Below, in pieces: positions 44,929 to 53,864 of a DNA stretch of 64,000 bases. Origin of the DNA: Xenophilus aerolatus (GTDB lineage Bacteria > Pseudomonadota > Gammaproteobacteria > Burkholderiales > Burkholderiaceae_C); assembly GCA_030418545.1 (NCBI GenBank), contig QAIB01000004.1, positions 434,001-498,000 on the forward strand, written 5' to 3'. How positions within the stretch are numbered: position 1 is the stretch's first letter; each line of letters starts with the position of its first letter. The translations under genes were made by a program, and so were the position numbers. The notes under the pieces are model-generated. The model was given only the letters and a program-made list of their open reading frames with translations, ran no database searches and was not told where the DNA came from.

Positions 44929-46251
44929 ATGTACCGTCTGCCCCGAACCGCCACCGCCCCGTTCTGCCCGTCCGAAGTCAAGGGCAGCGTGGCGGTCGAT
45001 CCGGGGCTGCCGCTGTGGAAGAAGCTGCTGCGCTTCGCCGGGCCGGGGCTGCTGGTGTCGGTCGGCTACATGGACCCCGGCAATTGGGCCACCGACATCG
45101 AGGCCGGCTCGCGCTTCGGCTACGGCCTGCTCTTCGTGGTGCTGCTGGCCAGCCTGGCGGCCATGCTGCTGCAGACGCTGTGCGTGCGCCTGGGCCTGGT
45201 GGCCGGCAAGGACCTGGCGCGCGCCTGCCGCGACCACTATGGCCCGCGTACCAACCGTTTTCTGTGGCTCGGTGCCGAGCTGGCCATCGTGGCCTGCGAC
45301 CTGGCCGAGGTGCTGGGCAGCGCGCTGGCGCTGCACCTGCTCTTCGGCGTGTCGATTCCGGTCGGCATCGCCATCACGGCCTTCGACACCCTGCTGATCC
45401 TCGGCCTGCAGGGCGCGGGCTTTCGCCGTGTCGAGGCGATCGTGCTCGCCCTGGTCACGACCATCGCCGGCTGCTTCGTGGTCGAGCTGGCGATGTCGCA
45501 GCCCAACTGGTTCGGCGTCGCGATGGGCTTCGGCCCCAGCCTGGAGCGGCTGCAGCAGCCGGGCGCGCTGTACCTGGCCATCGGCATCGTCGGCGCCACG
45601 GTGATGCCGCACAACCTGTACCTGCATTCGTCGATCGTGCAGACGCGCCTGGTGGCGAAGACCGAGGCCGCCAGGCGCGAGGCCGTCACGCTCGGCACGC
45701 TGGACGCGGTCATCTCGCTCACCCTGGCGCTGTTCGTCAACGCGGCGATCCTGATCCTGGCCGCCAGCGCCTTCCACGGCAGCGGCCATCGCGAGGTGGC
45801 CGAGATCGAGGACGCCTACCGCCTCATCGAGCCCATCGTCGGCAGCGCGCTGGCGGCCACGCTCTTCGGCATCGCGCTGCTGGCCTCGGGGCAGAGCTCC
45901 ACCTTCACCGGCACGATCGCGGGCCAGATCATCATGGAAGGTTTTCTCGACCTGAAGATTCCCTGCTGGCAGCGTCGCCTGATCACCCGCGCGCTGGCAC
46001 TGGTGCCGGCCTTCGTGGGCGTGTGGTGGTTCGGCGATGGTGGGGTGGGCAAGATGCTGGTGCTCAGCCAGGTGGTGTTGAGCTTCCAGCTGCCCTTCGC
46101 GATCTGGCCGCTGATCCGATTCACCAGCGACCGCGCGCTGATGGGCGATTTCGCCAACGGCCCGGTGCTGCGTGCGGTGGCGTGGACGCTGTTCGCAACG
46201 ATCGGCGCCGCCAACGTGTGGCTGGTCGCGTCGGTGGTCGGTGGCCTGTAG
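44929..46251 (+). CDS. mntH: NRAMP-family manganese/divalent metal transporter
   Basis: 440-residue inner-membrane proton-coupled metal importer with 11 predicted helices. The helix-1 metal site is GYMDPGNWATD (DPGN at residues 49-52) and the helix-6 site is GATVMPHNLYLHSS (MPH near residue 227). ASGQSSTFTGTIAGQIIMEG is the conserved helix-9 region. A short N-terminal tail precedes helix 1. No obvious MntR or Fur box could be identified in the short upstream gap, most of which is repeat DNA. Confidence 0.93.
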   Translation: MYRLPRTATAPFCPSEVKGSVAVDPGLPLWKKLLRFAGPGLLVSVGYMDPGNWATDIEAGSRFGYGLLFVVLLASLAAMLLQTLCVRLGLVAGKDLARACRDHYGPRTNRFLWLGAELAIVACDLAEVLGSALALHLLFGVSIPVGIAITAFDTLLILGLQGAGFRRVEAIVLALVTTIAGCFVVELAMSQPNWFGVAMGFGPSLERLQQPGALYLAIGIVGATVMPHNLYLHSSIVQTRLVAKTEAARREAVTLGTLDAVISLTLALFVNAAILILAASAFHGSGHREVAEIEDAYRLIEPIVGSALAATLFGIALLASGQSSTFTGTIAGQIIMEGFLDLKIPCWQRRLITRALALVPAFVGVWWFGDGGVGKMLVLSQVVLSFQLPFAIWPLIRFTSDRALMGDFANGPVLRAVAWTLFATIGAANVWLVASVVGGL

Positions 46252-46257
46252 CCGGGC

Positions 46258-46731
46258 TCAGCGGCCGACCTGGCGCGTCACCACCGCCGACATCAGGCGT
46301 GCGGCCTTCTGCAGGAAGACGAATTCCTCGTCCGGCAGCGGCCGGTCGTCCGTGTCGAAGTGGCACAGCGTGCCGAACAGGCCGCCGTCGTCGTCCACCA
46401 GCGGCACGCCGTGGTAGGCGCCCATCACGCCCTGGTAGCGGTGGCCGTCCAGGCGCGCATCCTGGGCGCTGCATCCGGTGCGGAACTCGCCGTCGCGCAG
46501 CACGAACTGGCAGAAGCTGTCCTCGAAGGGCACCGAAGCGAGGAACTCGGGCCGCACCTCGCCGGCCTTGTCATACAGGTCGAGGTTGACCAGCGTGTCC
46601 TGCTGCACCCGGTAGGCGGCCGTGTAGCGGTGCGGCACGCGCGCGTTCAGAAAGCGCAGGCCCCCGGCCAGGCCCTCGCGCTGGAGCGCTGCACGCAGCG
46701 GGTCGAGGGTGGCGTAGAGGGAGGGGGACAT
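46258..46731 (-). CDS. GAF-domain protein
   Basis: 157-residue protein that is essentially one GAF sensory domain: SLYATLDPLRAALQREG helix, YTAAYRVQQDTLVNLDLYDK, VPFEDSFCQFVLRDG, and GHRYQGVMGAYHGVPLVDDD followed by LFGTLCHFDTDDRPLPDEE. No output domain or signal peptide. Ligand unknown; Cys residues could suit redox or small-molecule sensing. It is convergent with mntH and separated by only 6 bp. Confidence 0.83.
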   Translation of the reverse strand: MSPSLYATLDPLRAALQREGLAGGLRFLNARVPHRYTAAYRVQQDTLVNLDLYDKAGEVRPEFLASVPFEDSFCQFVLRDGEFRTGCSAQDARLDGHRYQGVMGAYHGVPLVDDDGGLFGTLCHFDTDDRPLPDEEFVFLQKAARLMSAVVTRQVGR

Positions 46732-46806
46732 GGCCCCGATTGTGGCGACTTGCGGGCCAGGGGCGCGCGTCAGTGCGCATCGCCACTTGCGCGCGCCCCG
46801 CCGGGA

Positions 46807-47334
46807 TCAGGCCGCCGCCGCCTCATCGCGCGCGCCGCGCGACGCCGGCAGTTTGAAGGCGCCGGGCTGCGCGTCGGCCGTGGCCAGCTTGATCTTGCGC
46901 GACAGCTCATCGAAATGCTGGAGCTTGAAGTCGATCACCTCCAGCGCTTCGGCCGAGGCCTTGAGCTGCGCCTGCACGCGCGTGCGGTGCGCCTCGAGCA
47001 GGGCGCGGCGCGCCTCGGCCGTGGCGTCGCCCTGCGCGGCCAGTGCCAGGTAAGTCCGGATCTCGGCCAGCGGCATGTCGGTGGCGCGCATGCGGGCGAC
47101 GAAGCTCAGCGTCAGCAGGTCCTGCGGGCCATAGTGGCGCCGGCGGCCCGCATCGCGCGGCGGCGCCAGCAGGGCCATGCGCTCGTAGTAGCGCAGGGTG
47201 TCGGCCGACATGCCGGTCGCGCGCGACACCTGGCCGATGGTCATGTGCAGCAGCGGGGAGGGATTGACACCCTCCGACGGCGATGCGCCGACGGGGGTGG
47301 CGGAAGCGTGGCAAGGGGCGGGGGAAGAGCTCAT
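46807..47334 (-). CDS. MerR-family transcriptional regulator
   Basis: 175-residue regulator. The winged helix is MTIGQVSRATGMSADTLRYYERMAL then GRRRHYGPQDLLTLSFVARM, followed by a coiled-coil dimer helix (TYLALAAQGDATAEARRALL). It lacks C-terminal metal-binding cysteines, so a metal ligand is unlikely; it resembles the YhdM/AdhR group. The ATG at 47334 is used, but it would lie near the transcription start of the promoter at 47341-47371; an internal ATG at 47244 starts exactly at the domain. It probably regulates itself. Confidence 0.88.
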   Translation of the reverse strand: MSSSPAPCHASATPVGASPSEGVNPSPLLHMTIGQVSRATGMSADTLRYYERMALLAPPRDAGRRRHYGPQDLLTLSFVARMRATDMPLAEIRTYLALAAQGDATAEARRALLEAHRTRVQAQLKASAEALEVIDFKLQHFDELSRKIKLATADAQPGAFKLPASRGARDEAAAA

Positions 47335-47340
47335 GCCCCC

Positions 47341-47371
47341 ATGCTAGGAGTTGGAGTGCACTCCAGGTCAA
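47341..47371 (-). promoter_or_regulatory. MerR-type promoter with 19-bp spacer and operator dyad
   Basis: On the minus strand: -35 TTGACC (47371-47366), -10 TAGCAT (47346-47341), spacer of 19 bp containing the perfect 14-bp palindrome TGGAGTGCACTCCA (47352-47365). A stretched spacer with a central dyad is the hallmark of promoters activated by MerR proteins. It faces the MerR gene. Confidence 0.85.
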
Positions 47372-47383
47372 GCGAAAAATGCT

Positions 47384-48433
47384 TCAGGCCGCCGCTTCCT
47401 CGCGCCGCCCGTCCGGATGGCGGGCGAAGCGCGCCGGGTCGCGCCCGTGCACCGGCGCATGGTCGGGCCAGGGCCAGCCGCCGAACTGGGTGCGGCGGTA
47501 GTCGTTCATGGCCTGCATGATCTCGGCCTGCGTGTTCATCACGAAGGGGCCGTACTGGGCCACCGGCTCGGCGATGGGACGGCCCTGCAGCAGCAGGAAC
47601 TCGCCTTCCGCCGCATCGCCGTTCACCAGTTCCACCGGCACGTCGGCCTGCAGCGCGATGGCTGCCGGCCCCTGCACCGCCTGGCCGCCGACGGTCACCT
47701 GCTGGCCCTTGAAGAAGTACAGCGTGCGGCGCGTGCCCTCGCCCGCGGCGGCCGGCAGCGTCCAGCGCGCGCCGGGGTCCATGCGCAGCGTCCAGATGGC
47801 CACGTCCGAGTCCGCCTGCGCGGCCCACGAATCGGGCGGCGGCGCCAGCGGATCGATCGGCGCGGCGCCGTCCGCCTCGGGCTGCAGGCGGCCGGCGATC
47901 ACGCTCACGTCGGTGCGGCGGCCGTCGGCGTCGGTGGCCGCCAGGCGCGGGATGCGGTCGGCCCAGAACATGGTGAAGTGCGGCTCGACCATCTTGTTGC
48001 GCGCCGGCAGGTTCAGCCAGATCTGGAACAGCTCCAGCGGGTTGTCGGTCTCCTGGTTGAGCAGCGGGAACATCTCCGAATGCTGGATGCCGCGGCCGGC
48101 GGTGAGCCACTGCACGTCGCCGCGGCCGAAGCGCGCCGCCGCGCCCAGCGAGTCGGCATGGTCGATCAGGCCTCGGCGCACGATGGTCACGGTCTCGAAG
48201 CCGCGGTGCGGATGGCCGGGAAAGCCGGGCACCGCTTCGCCGTGGTACATGCTCCAGCCGTCCTTGCGGCTGAAGTCGGCACCGATCTCGCGGCCTTCGA
48301 GCGGCGCGTCCGGGCGCATCTGCGCATCGGCGCGCGGGTAAGCGTCGTCGTGGTACGCACAGAAGAGGAAAGGGTCGACGGTGGCCCACGGGAAGCCGAG
48401 GGGCCGGACCTGGAGCACGGGGGAACTGGACAT
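47384..48433 (-). CDS. Pirin-family protein
   Basis: 349-residue bicupin. The N-terminal cupin has the metal site HPHRGFETVTIVRRG with further His/Glu in QWLTAGRGIQHSEMF; WLNLPARNKMVEPHF follows as in pirins, and a second cupin covers the C-terminal part (LYFFKGQQVTVGGQ). Some pirins have quercetin dioxygenase activity; others are co-regulators. The start at 48433 follows CCAGGA. It lies upstream of the MerR gene on the same strand, but the MerR promoter lies after its stop. Confidence 0.9.
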   Translation of the reverse strand: MSSSPVLQVRPLGFPWATVDPFLFCAYHDDAYPRADAQMRPDAPLEGREIGADFSRKDGWSMYHGEAVPGFPGHPHRGFETVTIVRRGLIDHADSLGAAARFGRGDVQWLTAGRGIQHSEMFPLLNQETDNPLELFQIWLNLPARNKMVEPHFTMFWADRIPRLAATDADGRRTDVSVIAGRLQPEADGAAPIDPLAPPPDSWAAQADSDVAIWTLRMDPGARWTLPAAAGEGTRRTLYFFKGQQVTVGGQAVQGPAAIALQADVPVELVNGDAAEGEFLLLQGRPIAEPVAQYGPFVMNTQAEIMQAMNDYRRTQFGGWPWPDHAPVHGRDPARFARHPDGRREEAAA

Positions 48434-48661
48434 GGCAGGGATCCTGGAAGACGAACTGCGCGGCCGGACTGCCACGCCATGCCCCGAAGATGGGGCCTGG
48501 GCGCCGATTGTGGAAGCCCCGCGGGCAGGACGGCCCGGTGCACCCATGGAACGATCGGCCCGTGGCGCCGCCGCGCCGCTGCGTCTTTTGAGGTACCCGC
48601 CGCGCTGGCGCGGCGCTACCATCGCCCCTTCGCACGGCGATGCGCCGCTGCAGGAGCATGC

Positions 48662-48955
48662 ATGAGCCCTGAGAAGAAGCAGGCCGCCGACGCGCAGGCC
48701 TCGCTGGAACAGACGATCGACAAGGCCAAGGAAGTGGCCGCCGAGATCCGCCAGGCGGCGGACAACCTGGCCGTGGTCAACACGGTGCTGGAGGAGAAGC
48801 TGCCCGACCACGTGCAGGTCGGCGAAGTCGCCCAGGCGCTGGACCAGAGCGTCGAGGTCGAGAAACAACTGAGCGAGTCGGTGGACCGGCTGCAGCAGGT
48901 GCACGACGAACTGGGCCAGAGCGCCGGCGGCACCCCGCCTTCCAGGAAAAGCTGA
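48662..48955 (+). CDS. Small coiled-coil hypothetical protein
   Basis: 97-residue Glu/Ala/Gln/Lys-rich protein, mostly alpha-helical, with heptad-like hydrophobic spacing (LEQTIDKAKEVAAEIRQA and VEVEKQLSESVDRLQQVHDE). No signal, membrane helix or recognised domain. CAGGAG lies just upstream of the ATG. It is isolated: pirin reads away upstream and a receiver gene follows after 110 bp. The preceding 228 bp hold no other gene. Confidence 0.68.
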   Translation: MSPEKKQAADAQASLEQTIDKAKEVAAEIRQAADNLAVVNTVLEEKLPDHVQVGEVAQALDQSVEVEKQLSESVDRLQQVHDELGQSAGGTPPSRKS

Positions 48956-49065
48956 GGCGCTCGGCCCTGCCGTCCGTCGTAGGCGGCGTCCGACCCCAGC
49001 CGGCGTACGCGGCGCCCACGTCGCGGTGGACATCGAGGTTAACGTTCACTGTCGTTCCCTCGTCC

Positions 49066-49452
49066 ATGCCCGCCCTCCGCATCTTTCTCGTCGAAGACAA
49101 CGCCACCATCCGCGACAGCCTCATTCCCACCCTCGAAGAACTGGCCGCCGCCCAAGTGGTGGCCGACGCGGGTGGCGAGGACGACGCGGCGCGGTGGCTG
49201 GTCGCGCACGCCGGTGCCTGGGACCTCGCGGTGGTCGACCTGTTCCTGGCACAGGGCTCGGGCCTGGGCGTGCTGCGTCACCTGCGGGCACGCGGCCCCT
49301 CGCAGCGGGCGGTGGTGCTGAGCAACTACGCCACCGCCGACATGCGGCGTCGCTGCCGCGAGGCCGGTGCCGACGCCGTCTTCGACAAGTCCAACGAGCT
49401 CGAGGCCTTCATCGACTACTGCAACCGGCTCTCGGCGCCGGGGGCGGCTTGA
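49066..49452 (+). CDS. Stand-alone response-regulator receiver protein (copy 2)
   Basis: 128-residue CheY-like receiver similar throughout to the one at 43803-44195: IFLVEDNATIRDSLIPTLEE, LAVVDLFLAQGSGLGVL with the phospho-Asp, VVLSNYATADMRRRC and DAVFDKSNELEAFIDYC. No output domain and no kinase nearby. The two copies appear to form a family of single-domain regulators. Confidence 0.86.
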   Translation: MPALRIFLVEDNATIRDSLIPTLEELAAAQVVADAGGEDDAARWLVAHAGAWDLAVVDLFLAQGSGLGVLRHLRARGPSQRAVVLSNYATADMRRRCREAGADAVFDKSNELEAFIDYCNRLSAPGAA

Positions 49453-49568
49453 GTGCCCGCGGGCCCGGCCGACTCGGCGGCCGGGGCAGTTCGTCCGCCA
49501 ACAGGGCGCCGGCTGCGGCCTGACATGGTTCTCTGCCGGTAGGCTGGGCCAGCGTCGCTGCGCAGCCT

Positions 49569-50483
49569 TCACAGGGTATCGCCACCCTGCGCCAGTTCGT
49601 CGAACAGGAAGTCCTTGAAGCTCTCCGCCGCCGGAGACAGTGCCCGGTTGCGGGGATGGAAGAGCGAGAGCAGCCGGTCCACCGTAGGTGAGACGAGCCG
49701 GCGGGACACGAGCCCGAACGAATCGAGCAGGGGCATGGCGCGGCTTGGCTGCGCCGTCACGCCGAAACCGCTGCGTACCATTCCCAACGCCGTGGTGATG
49801 AACGACACCTCGTGTGCGGGCTGCAGGCTCAGCGACGTGGAGTGCTTGAACAGATCCGCCTGCAGCCGGTGGGTGAAGTCCGCGGTAAGGCTCACGAACG
49901 GATGCTGCAGCGCCTGCGCCCAGCTCACGCGTGCACGCGAAGCAAGGGGGTGATCGGCGCGGCACACCAGGCGGATGCGATCGCGCATCAAGCTCTGCTG
50001 GACCAGCTCCGGGGGCGTCGCACGCTGCGGGGCGATGCACAGGTCGGCCTCGCCGCTGACGACCCGGGCCGTGGCCTGCTGGTTGAGCGAGTCCAGCACG
50101 TACACGGCGATCGCCGGGTACTTGCGACGGTAGCGGTGAACCATCTCCGGCAGCATGGTCGCCGCGTAGAGCGGCGTGCAGGCCACGCGCACCGTGCCAC
50201 GTTTCTTCTGTTCGAGGTCCTGCGTGCTTTCCAGCGCGCGCGCCAGATCGTCGAGCACCTGACGTGCCAGGGGATAGAACTCGCTGCCGGCGACGGACAG
50301 CACGGTCGAGCGCGTCGTGCGGTCGAACAGCCGCACGCCCATGTTCCTTTCAAGATCCCGGATCAGCAGGCTGAGGGCCGAGGGGCTCAGGTGGAGCCGC
50401 TGGGCGGCCATGGCGAAGCTGCCGGCGTCTGCCACAGCGACGAAGGCACGCAGCTGTCGAAACGACACGCTTCCGATATTCAT
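49569..50483 (-). CDS. LysR-family regulator of the Rieske oxygenase operon
   Basis: 304-residue regulator, with helix-turn-helix at residues 6-65 (LRAFVAVADAGSFAMAAQRL then SALSLLIRDLERNMG) and an effector domain (GTVRVACTPLYAATMLPEMV). It is divergent from the catabolic operon starting at 50581, across a 97-bp gap with imperfect dyads such as CTCA-N8-TGAG (50492-50507), where it should bind. The ligand is likely the pathway substrate or an intermediate. Confidence 0.9.
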   Translation of the reverse strand: MNIGSVSFRQLRAFVAVADAGSFAMAAQRLHLSPSALSLLIRDLERNMGVRLFDRTTRSTVLSVAGSEFYPLARQVLDDLARALESTQDLEQKKRGTVRVACTPLYAATMLPEMVHRYRRKYPAIAVYVLDSLNQQATARVVSGEADLCIAPQRATPPELVQQSLMRDRIRLVCRADHPLASRARVSWAQALQHPFVSLTADFTHRLQADLFKHSTSLSLQPAHEVSFITTALGMVRSGFGVTAQPSRAMPLLDSFGLVSRRLVSPTVDRLLSLFHPRNRALSPAAESFKDFLFDELAQGGDTL

Positions 50484-50580
50484 AAGGAAACCTCAATTCG
50501 TCCTGAGAAAGTCTAGCTTGTCTTAGCAATTGCGCATTCCTACGATCGCCTTCCCACGACGAAGAAGGACTCTGGCAGCA

Positions 50581-51408
50581 ATGCTTCGATTCGATCCCAA
50601 CCTGCGGTGGCTCTTCACCGAATTGCCGATGCTCGAGCGCTACGAGGCGGCGGCCCGCGCCGGCTTCAAGGGCGTGGAAGTCGCGTTCCCGTACGAGTAC
50701 CCTGCCCGCGAGATCGCTGCGCGTCTCGAGGCCAACGGTCTGCAGCTCGTCCAGGTCCTCGCGCCGTTCGACTGGGACCGTGGCGAGCGCGGCTACGCCG
50801 CCCTGCCCGGCCAGGAGGAGCGATTCCGGGAGAGCATCCGCACGGCCGTCGACTACGCCGTGCAGGTCGGCGGTCCCATGATCCATGTGATGCCCGGCAA
50901 CATCGGCAAGGACCTGGACCGCGCCCGGTGCATGGCCCTCTTCAAGGAGAACATCGCCTGGGCTGCGGACCATGCCCGAAGCGCCGGCCTGGTCCTCATC
51001 CTCGAGCCGTGCTGCCGCGCACGCTTCCCCGACTTCCTCTATCACCGCATCGAGGAGGGCGTGGAGGTGGTGAAAGCGCTTGGGCGCGACAACGTGAAGC
51101 TGTGCTTCGACACCTTCCATATCCAGACCGAACAAGGTGCGATCGCTGAACGCCTCGAGGCAGTGTGGCCGCACATCGGCCACATCCAGGTGGGCGGCGT
51201 GCCGGGCCGCCATGAGCCAGGCACGGGCGAGATCCGTTTCCAGTTCCTTTTCGAACTCATCGAGCGCCTGGGTTGGCAAGGCTGGATCGGCTGCGAATAC
51301 ACGCCCTCGGGGCACACCCTCGACACGCTGCGATGGGCCGAGGCCCATGGCATCCGCGACCCACGCGCCGCATCGGCCAACCCGACGGCGCTCGGGCATG
51401 TGAACTGA
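50581..51408 (+). CDS. Hydroxypyruvate isomerase-like TIM-barrel protein
   Basis: 275-residue Hyi-family protein. MLRFDPNLRWLFTELPMLERY, GFKGVEVAFPYEYPA, LIHVMPGN-like MIHVMPGNIGKDL, LILEPCCRARFP, KLCFDTFHIQ and GHIQVGGVPGRHEPGTGE are family blocks; IGCEYTPSG carries the last metal Glu. The usual EPIN motif reads EPCC here, so the substrate may differ from hydroxypyruvate. First gene of the oxygenase operon; the ATG at 50581 fits the family start. A small keto-acid product of ring breakdown is one possible substrate. Confidence 0.83.
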   Translation: MLRFDPNLRWLFTELPMLERYEAAARAGFKGVEVAFPYEYPAREIAARLEANGLQLVQVLAPFDWDRGERGYAALPGQEERFRESIRTAVDYAVQVGGPMIHVMPGNIGKDLDRARCMALFKENIAWAADHARSAGLVLILEPCCRARFPDFLYHRIEEGVEVVKALGRDNVKLCFDTFHIQTEQGAIAERLEAVWPHIGHIQVGGVPGRHEPGTGEIRFQFLFELIERLGWQGWIGCEYTPSGHTLDTLRWAEAHGIRDPRAASANPTALGHVN

Positions 51409-51419
51409 AGGAGAGCGAC

Positions 51420-52772
51420 ATGTTGACTCAGGCAGACAACGAACTGCTCACCCGCACCGGTGGGCAGACGCCGATGGGCCAGTTCTTCCGGCGCTTCTGG
51501 CAGCCAGTTGCGCTCTCGCGCGAACTGCCCGAGCCGGATGGCGCGCCCCTGCGTGTGAATATCCTGGGCGAGCGGCTCGTGGCCTTTCGGGACAGCGACG
51601 GTGCTGTGGGCCTGGTGGATTCGCGCTGCCCGCACCGCGGCGCGGACCTGTACTTTGGCCGCAACGAGAGCTGCGCCATCCGTTGTGTGTTCCATGGCTG
51701 GCAGTTCGACCGCCAGGGCCGCCCGGTCGAGCTGCCGAATGTGCCACCGGGTGCGACCTATCACGACACCTTGCGGCTGAAAGCCTACCCCACGCGCGAG
51801 CATGGGGGCCTGGTATGGGCATACCTGGGGCCGGACCCGTGGACACGCGAGCTGCCCGAGGTGCCTCGGCTGGATTTCGCCGAGCTGCCCGAGTCCCACC
51901 GGTACGTCACGAAGAAGCTGCAGGAGTGCAACTGGGCGCAGTCCATCGAGGGGGCGCTCGACACCTCGCACTTCTCGTTCCTGCACATGCCGGCACCGAG
52001 CGTGCCGTCGAACGCGAACCCCGACGCGCCAGCGGACGAGAAGCGCTTGCGCTGGATCCGCGAGGACCCGCTGCCGCAGTTCTCCATCCTCGAGCACGAG
52101 GTGGGTTTCGTGGTGGGCGGCGCGCGCCGCGCCGATGGAGGCACACGCTACTGGCGCAGCGCCCAGTTCGCTCTGCCATCGCACAGCACCACACCATCGA
52201 CGCTGCCGGGTGAGACGCACTTCGGTTACACGTGGGTGCCCATCGACGACGAGAACTGCTGGATCTACACCTATGCCTGGAACCCCGAGCGCCCGCTCGG
52301 GGAAGACGAAGTCGCCAGGTTCAAGGAAGGGCATGGCGTGATCGCCGAGGTCGACGCCAATTTCATCCCGATCCGCAACCGATCGAATGAATACCTCATC
52401 GACCGCGCGCACCAGAAGCACATCAGCTTCACGGGCGTGCGCGGCGTGGCCGAACAGGACGCCATGATCCAGGACAGCCAGGGCCGCATCGCCGACCGCA
52501 CACGTGAGCACCTGTCGCCTTCTGACGCCGCCATCGTGCGCTTTCGAAGAACTGTGCTTGCCGGTGCCAAGGCACTTGCGCGCGGCATCGAGCCGCTCGC
52601 GCCAACGAAGCACCAGGCCTACCGGCTGCGTTCGGGGAGTTGGTTCGCCTCGGAGGGCGTGTCCTTCGAGCAGGTGATGCTCGAGCGATTCGGTGACGCC
52701 TTCGGCCGCGTCGATCCGGGGGCGACGTCCTCCACGGCTCGGGCCAGTTCCATCGAGGTCGGCGCCGAGTAG
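51420..52772 (+). CDS. Rieske non-heme iron oxygenase, large subunit
   Basis: 450-residue aromatic ring-hydroxylating or demethylating oxygenase. The Rieske [2Fe-2S] site is CPHRGADL then CVFHGWQF near residues 68-92. The catalytic iron site is EGALDTSHFSFLH near residues 180-192 (Asp/His/His). GQFFRRFWQPVALSREL at the start is typical of phthalate/vanillate-type alpha subunits, which act without a beta subunit. The electron donor is probably the reductase at 54710-55678. The start follows GGAGAG. The exact substrate cannot be read from sequence. Confidence 0.9.
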   Translation: MLTQADNELLTRTGGQTPMGQFFRRFWQPVALSRELPEPDGAPLRVNILGERLVAFRDSDGAVGLVDSRCPHRGADLYFGRNESCAIRCVFHGWQFDRQGRPVELPNVPPGATYHDTLRLKAYPTREHGGLVWAYLGPDPWTRELPEVPRLDFAELPESHRYVTKKLQECNWAQSIEGALDTSHFSFLHMPAPSVPSNANPDAPADEKRLRWIREDPLPQFSILEHEVGFVVGGARRADGGTRYWRSAQFALPSHSTTPSTLPGETHFGYTWVPIDDENCWIYTYAWNPERPLGEDEVARFKEGHGVIAEVDANFIPIRNRSNEYLIDRAHQKHISFTGVRGVAEQDAMIQDSQGRIADRTREHLSPSDAAIVRFRRTVLAGAKALARGIEPLAPTKHQAYRLRSGSWFASEGVSFEQVMLERFGDAFGRVDPGATSSTARASSIEVGAE

Positions 52773-52810
52773 CCCCAAGGGCGCTCGAAGACAAAAACAG
52801 GAGACAAGAC

Positions 52811-53791
52811 ATGATCACCACGAAATCCTTCTGGGCCGCCTCGCTGGCCGCCGCCTGCCTCCTGACAGGCGCGTGCGTCGCGCACGCCGACACCTATCCC
52901 GACCGGCCCATCAAGCTGGTCATCCCCTACGCCGTTGGTGGCTCGACAGACCAGACCGGGCGGCTTGTCGCCAAGTCGCTGGCCGAGCGGCTGGGGCAGC
53001 CGGTGGTGGTCGAGAACCGCGCCGGCGCAGGGGGCACGGTTGGACAAGACTTCGTTGCCAAGGCGCCGGCCGATGGCTACACGTTGCTGTTCAGCGCGGC
53101 CGGCCCACTCACCGTCACACCCCACACCTATTCGAAGCTCGCCTACGACCCGGTCAAATCCTTCGATCCCATCACGCTCATCGCGACGCAGCCGCTGCTG
53201 CTGGTGGTCGAGCCGGGTTTGAAGGTCGGCAGCGTGAGCGACCTGATCGCCTTGGCGAAGGACAAGCCCGGCAAGCTGTCCTACGGCTCTTTCGGCAACG
53301 GCAGCGCCGCTCACCTCGCCGGCGAGTATTTCAAGACGCTCACGGGGGTGGACATGGTCCATGTGCCCTACAAGGGCAGCGGCCCCGCACTGGTGGACCT
53401 CGTGGCGGGCCAGATCGACCTCATGTTCGATGTGTTCAGCACTGCGGCGCCGCTCGTGCGCGGTGACAAGCTCCGTGCCCTGGCGATCACGTCGGCCGAG
53501 CGCTCGTCCCAGTTCCCACAGGTGCCTACCATGCAGCAGGCCGGCGTGGCGGGCTTCGAGGCCGGCACCTGGTTCGGCCTGCTGGCACCGGAGAACACCC
53601 CACGGCCCGTCATCGACAGGCTCTCTCGCGAGGTGAATGCCGCACTCAAGGAGAAGGACCTGCAGCAGACGCTGGCATCGCAGGGCGCAACGGTCAGAGG
53701 TGGGAGTCCCGAGCAGTTCAAGTCGTACTTCCTCGCCGAATACGACAAGTGGGGAAAGATCGTGAAGTCCGCAGGGGTCACTGCGGACTAG
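52811..53791 (+). CDS. Bug-family tripartite tricarboxylate transporter substrate-binding protein
   Basis: 326-residue periplasmic binding protein with a Sec signal (SLAAACLLTGACVAHA, cleavage near residue 26). PDRPIKLVIPYAVGGSTDQT, NRAGAGGTVGQDFVAKAPADG and HVPYKGSGPALVDLVAGQID are the Bug signature. It should bind the carboxylate substrate of the surrounding operon. No TctAB membrane genes are adjacent. The start follows AGGAGAC. Confidence 0.92.
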   Translation: MITTKSFWAASLAAACLLTGACVAHADTYPDRPIKLVIPYAVGGSTDQTGRLVAKSLAERLGQPVVVENRAGAGGTVGQDFVAKAPADGYTLLFSAAGPLTVTPHTYSKLAYDPVKSFDPITLIATQPLLLVVEPGLKVGSVSDLIALAKDKPGKLSYGSFGNGSAAHLAGEYFKTLTGVDMVHVPYKGSGPALVDLVAGQIDLMFDVFSTAAPLVRGDKLRALAITSAERSSQFPQVPTMQQAGVAGFEAGTWFGLLAPENTPRPVIDRLSREVNAALKEKDLQQTLASQGATVRGGSPEQFKSYFLAEYDKWGKIVKSAGVTAD

Positions 53792-53864
53792 CCACGTACG
53801 CGGGTGCGTCCTTGGACCACCTATCCGTCATCCAGTCCGCCCCGGGGAACGGGGCATCCAATCC

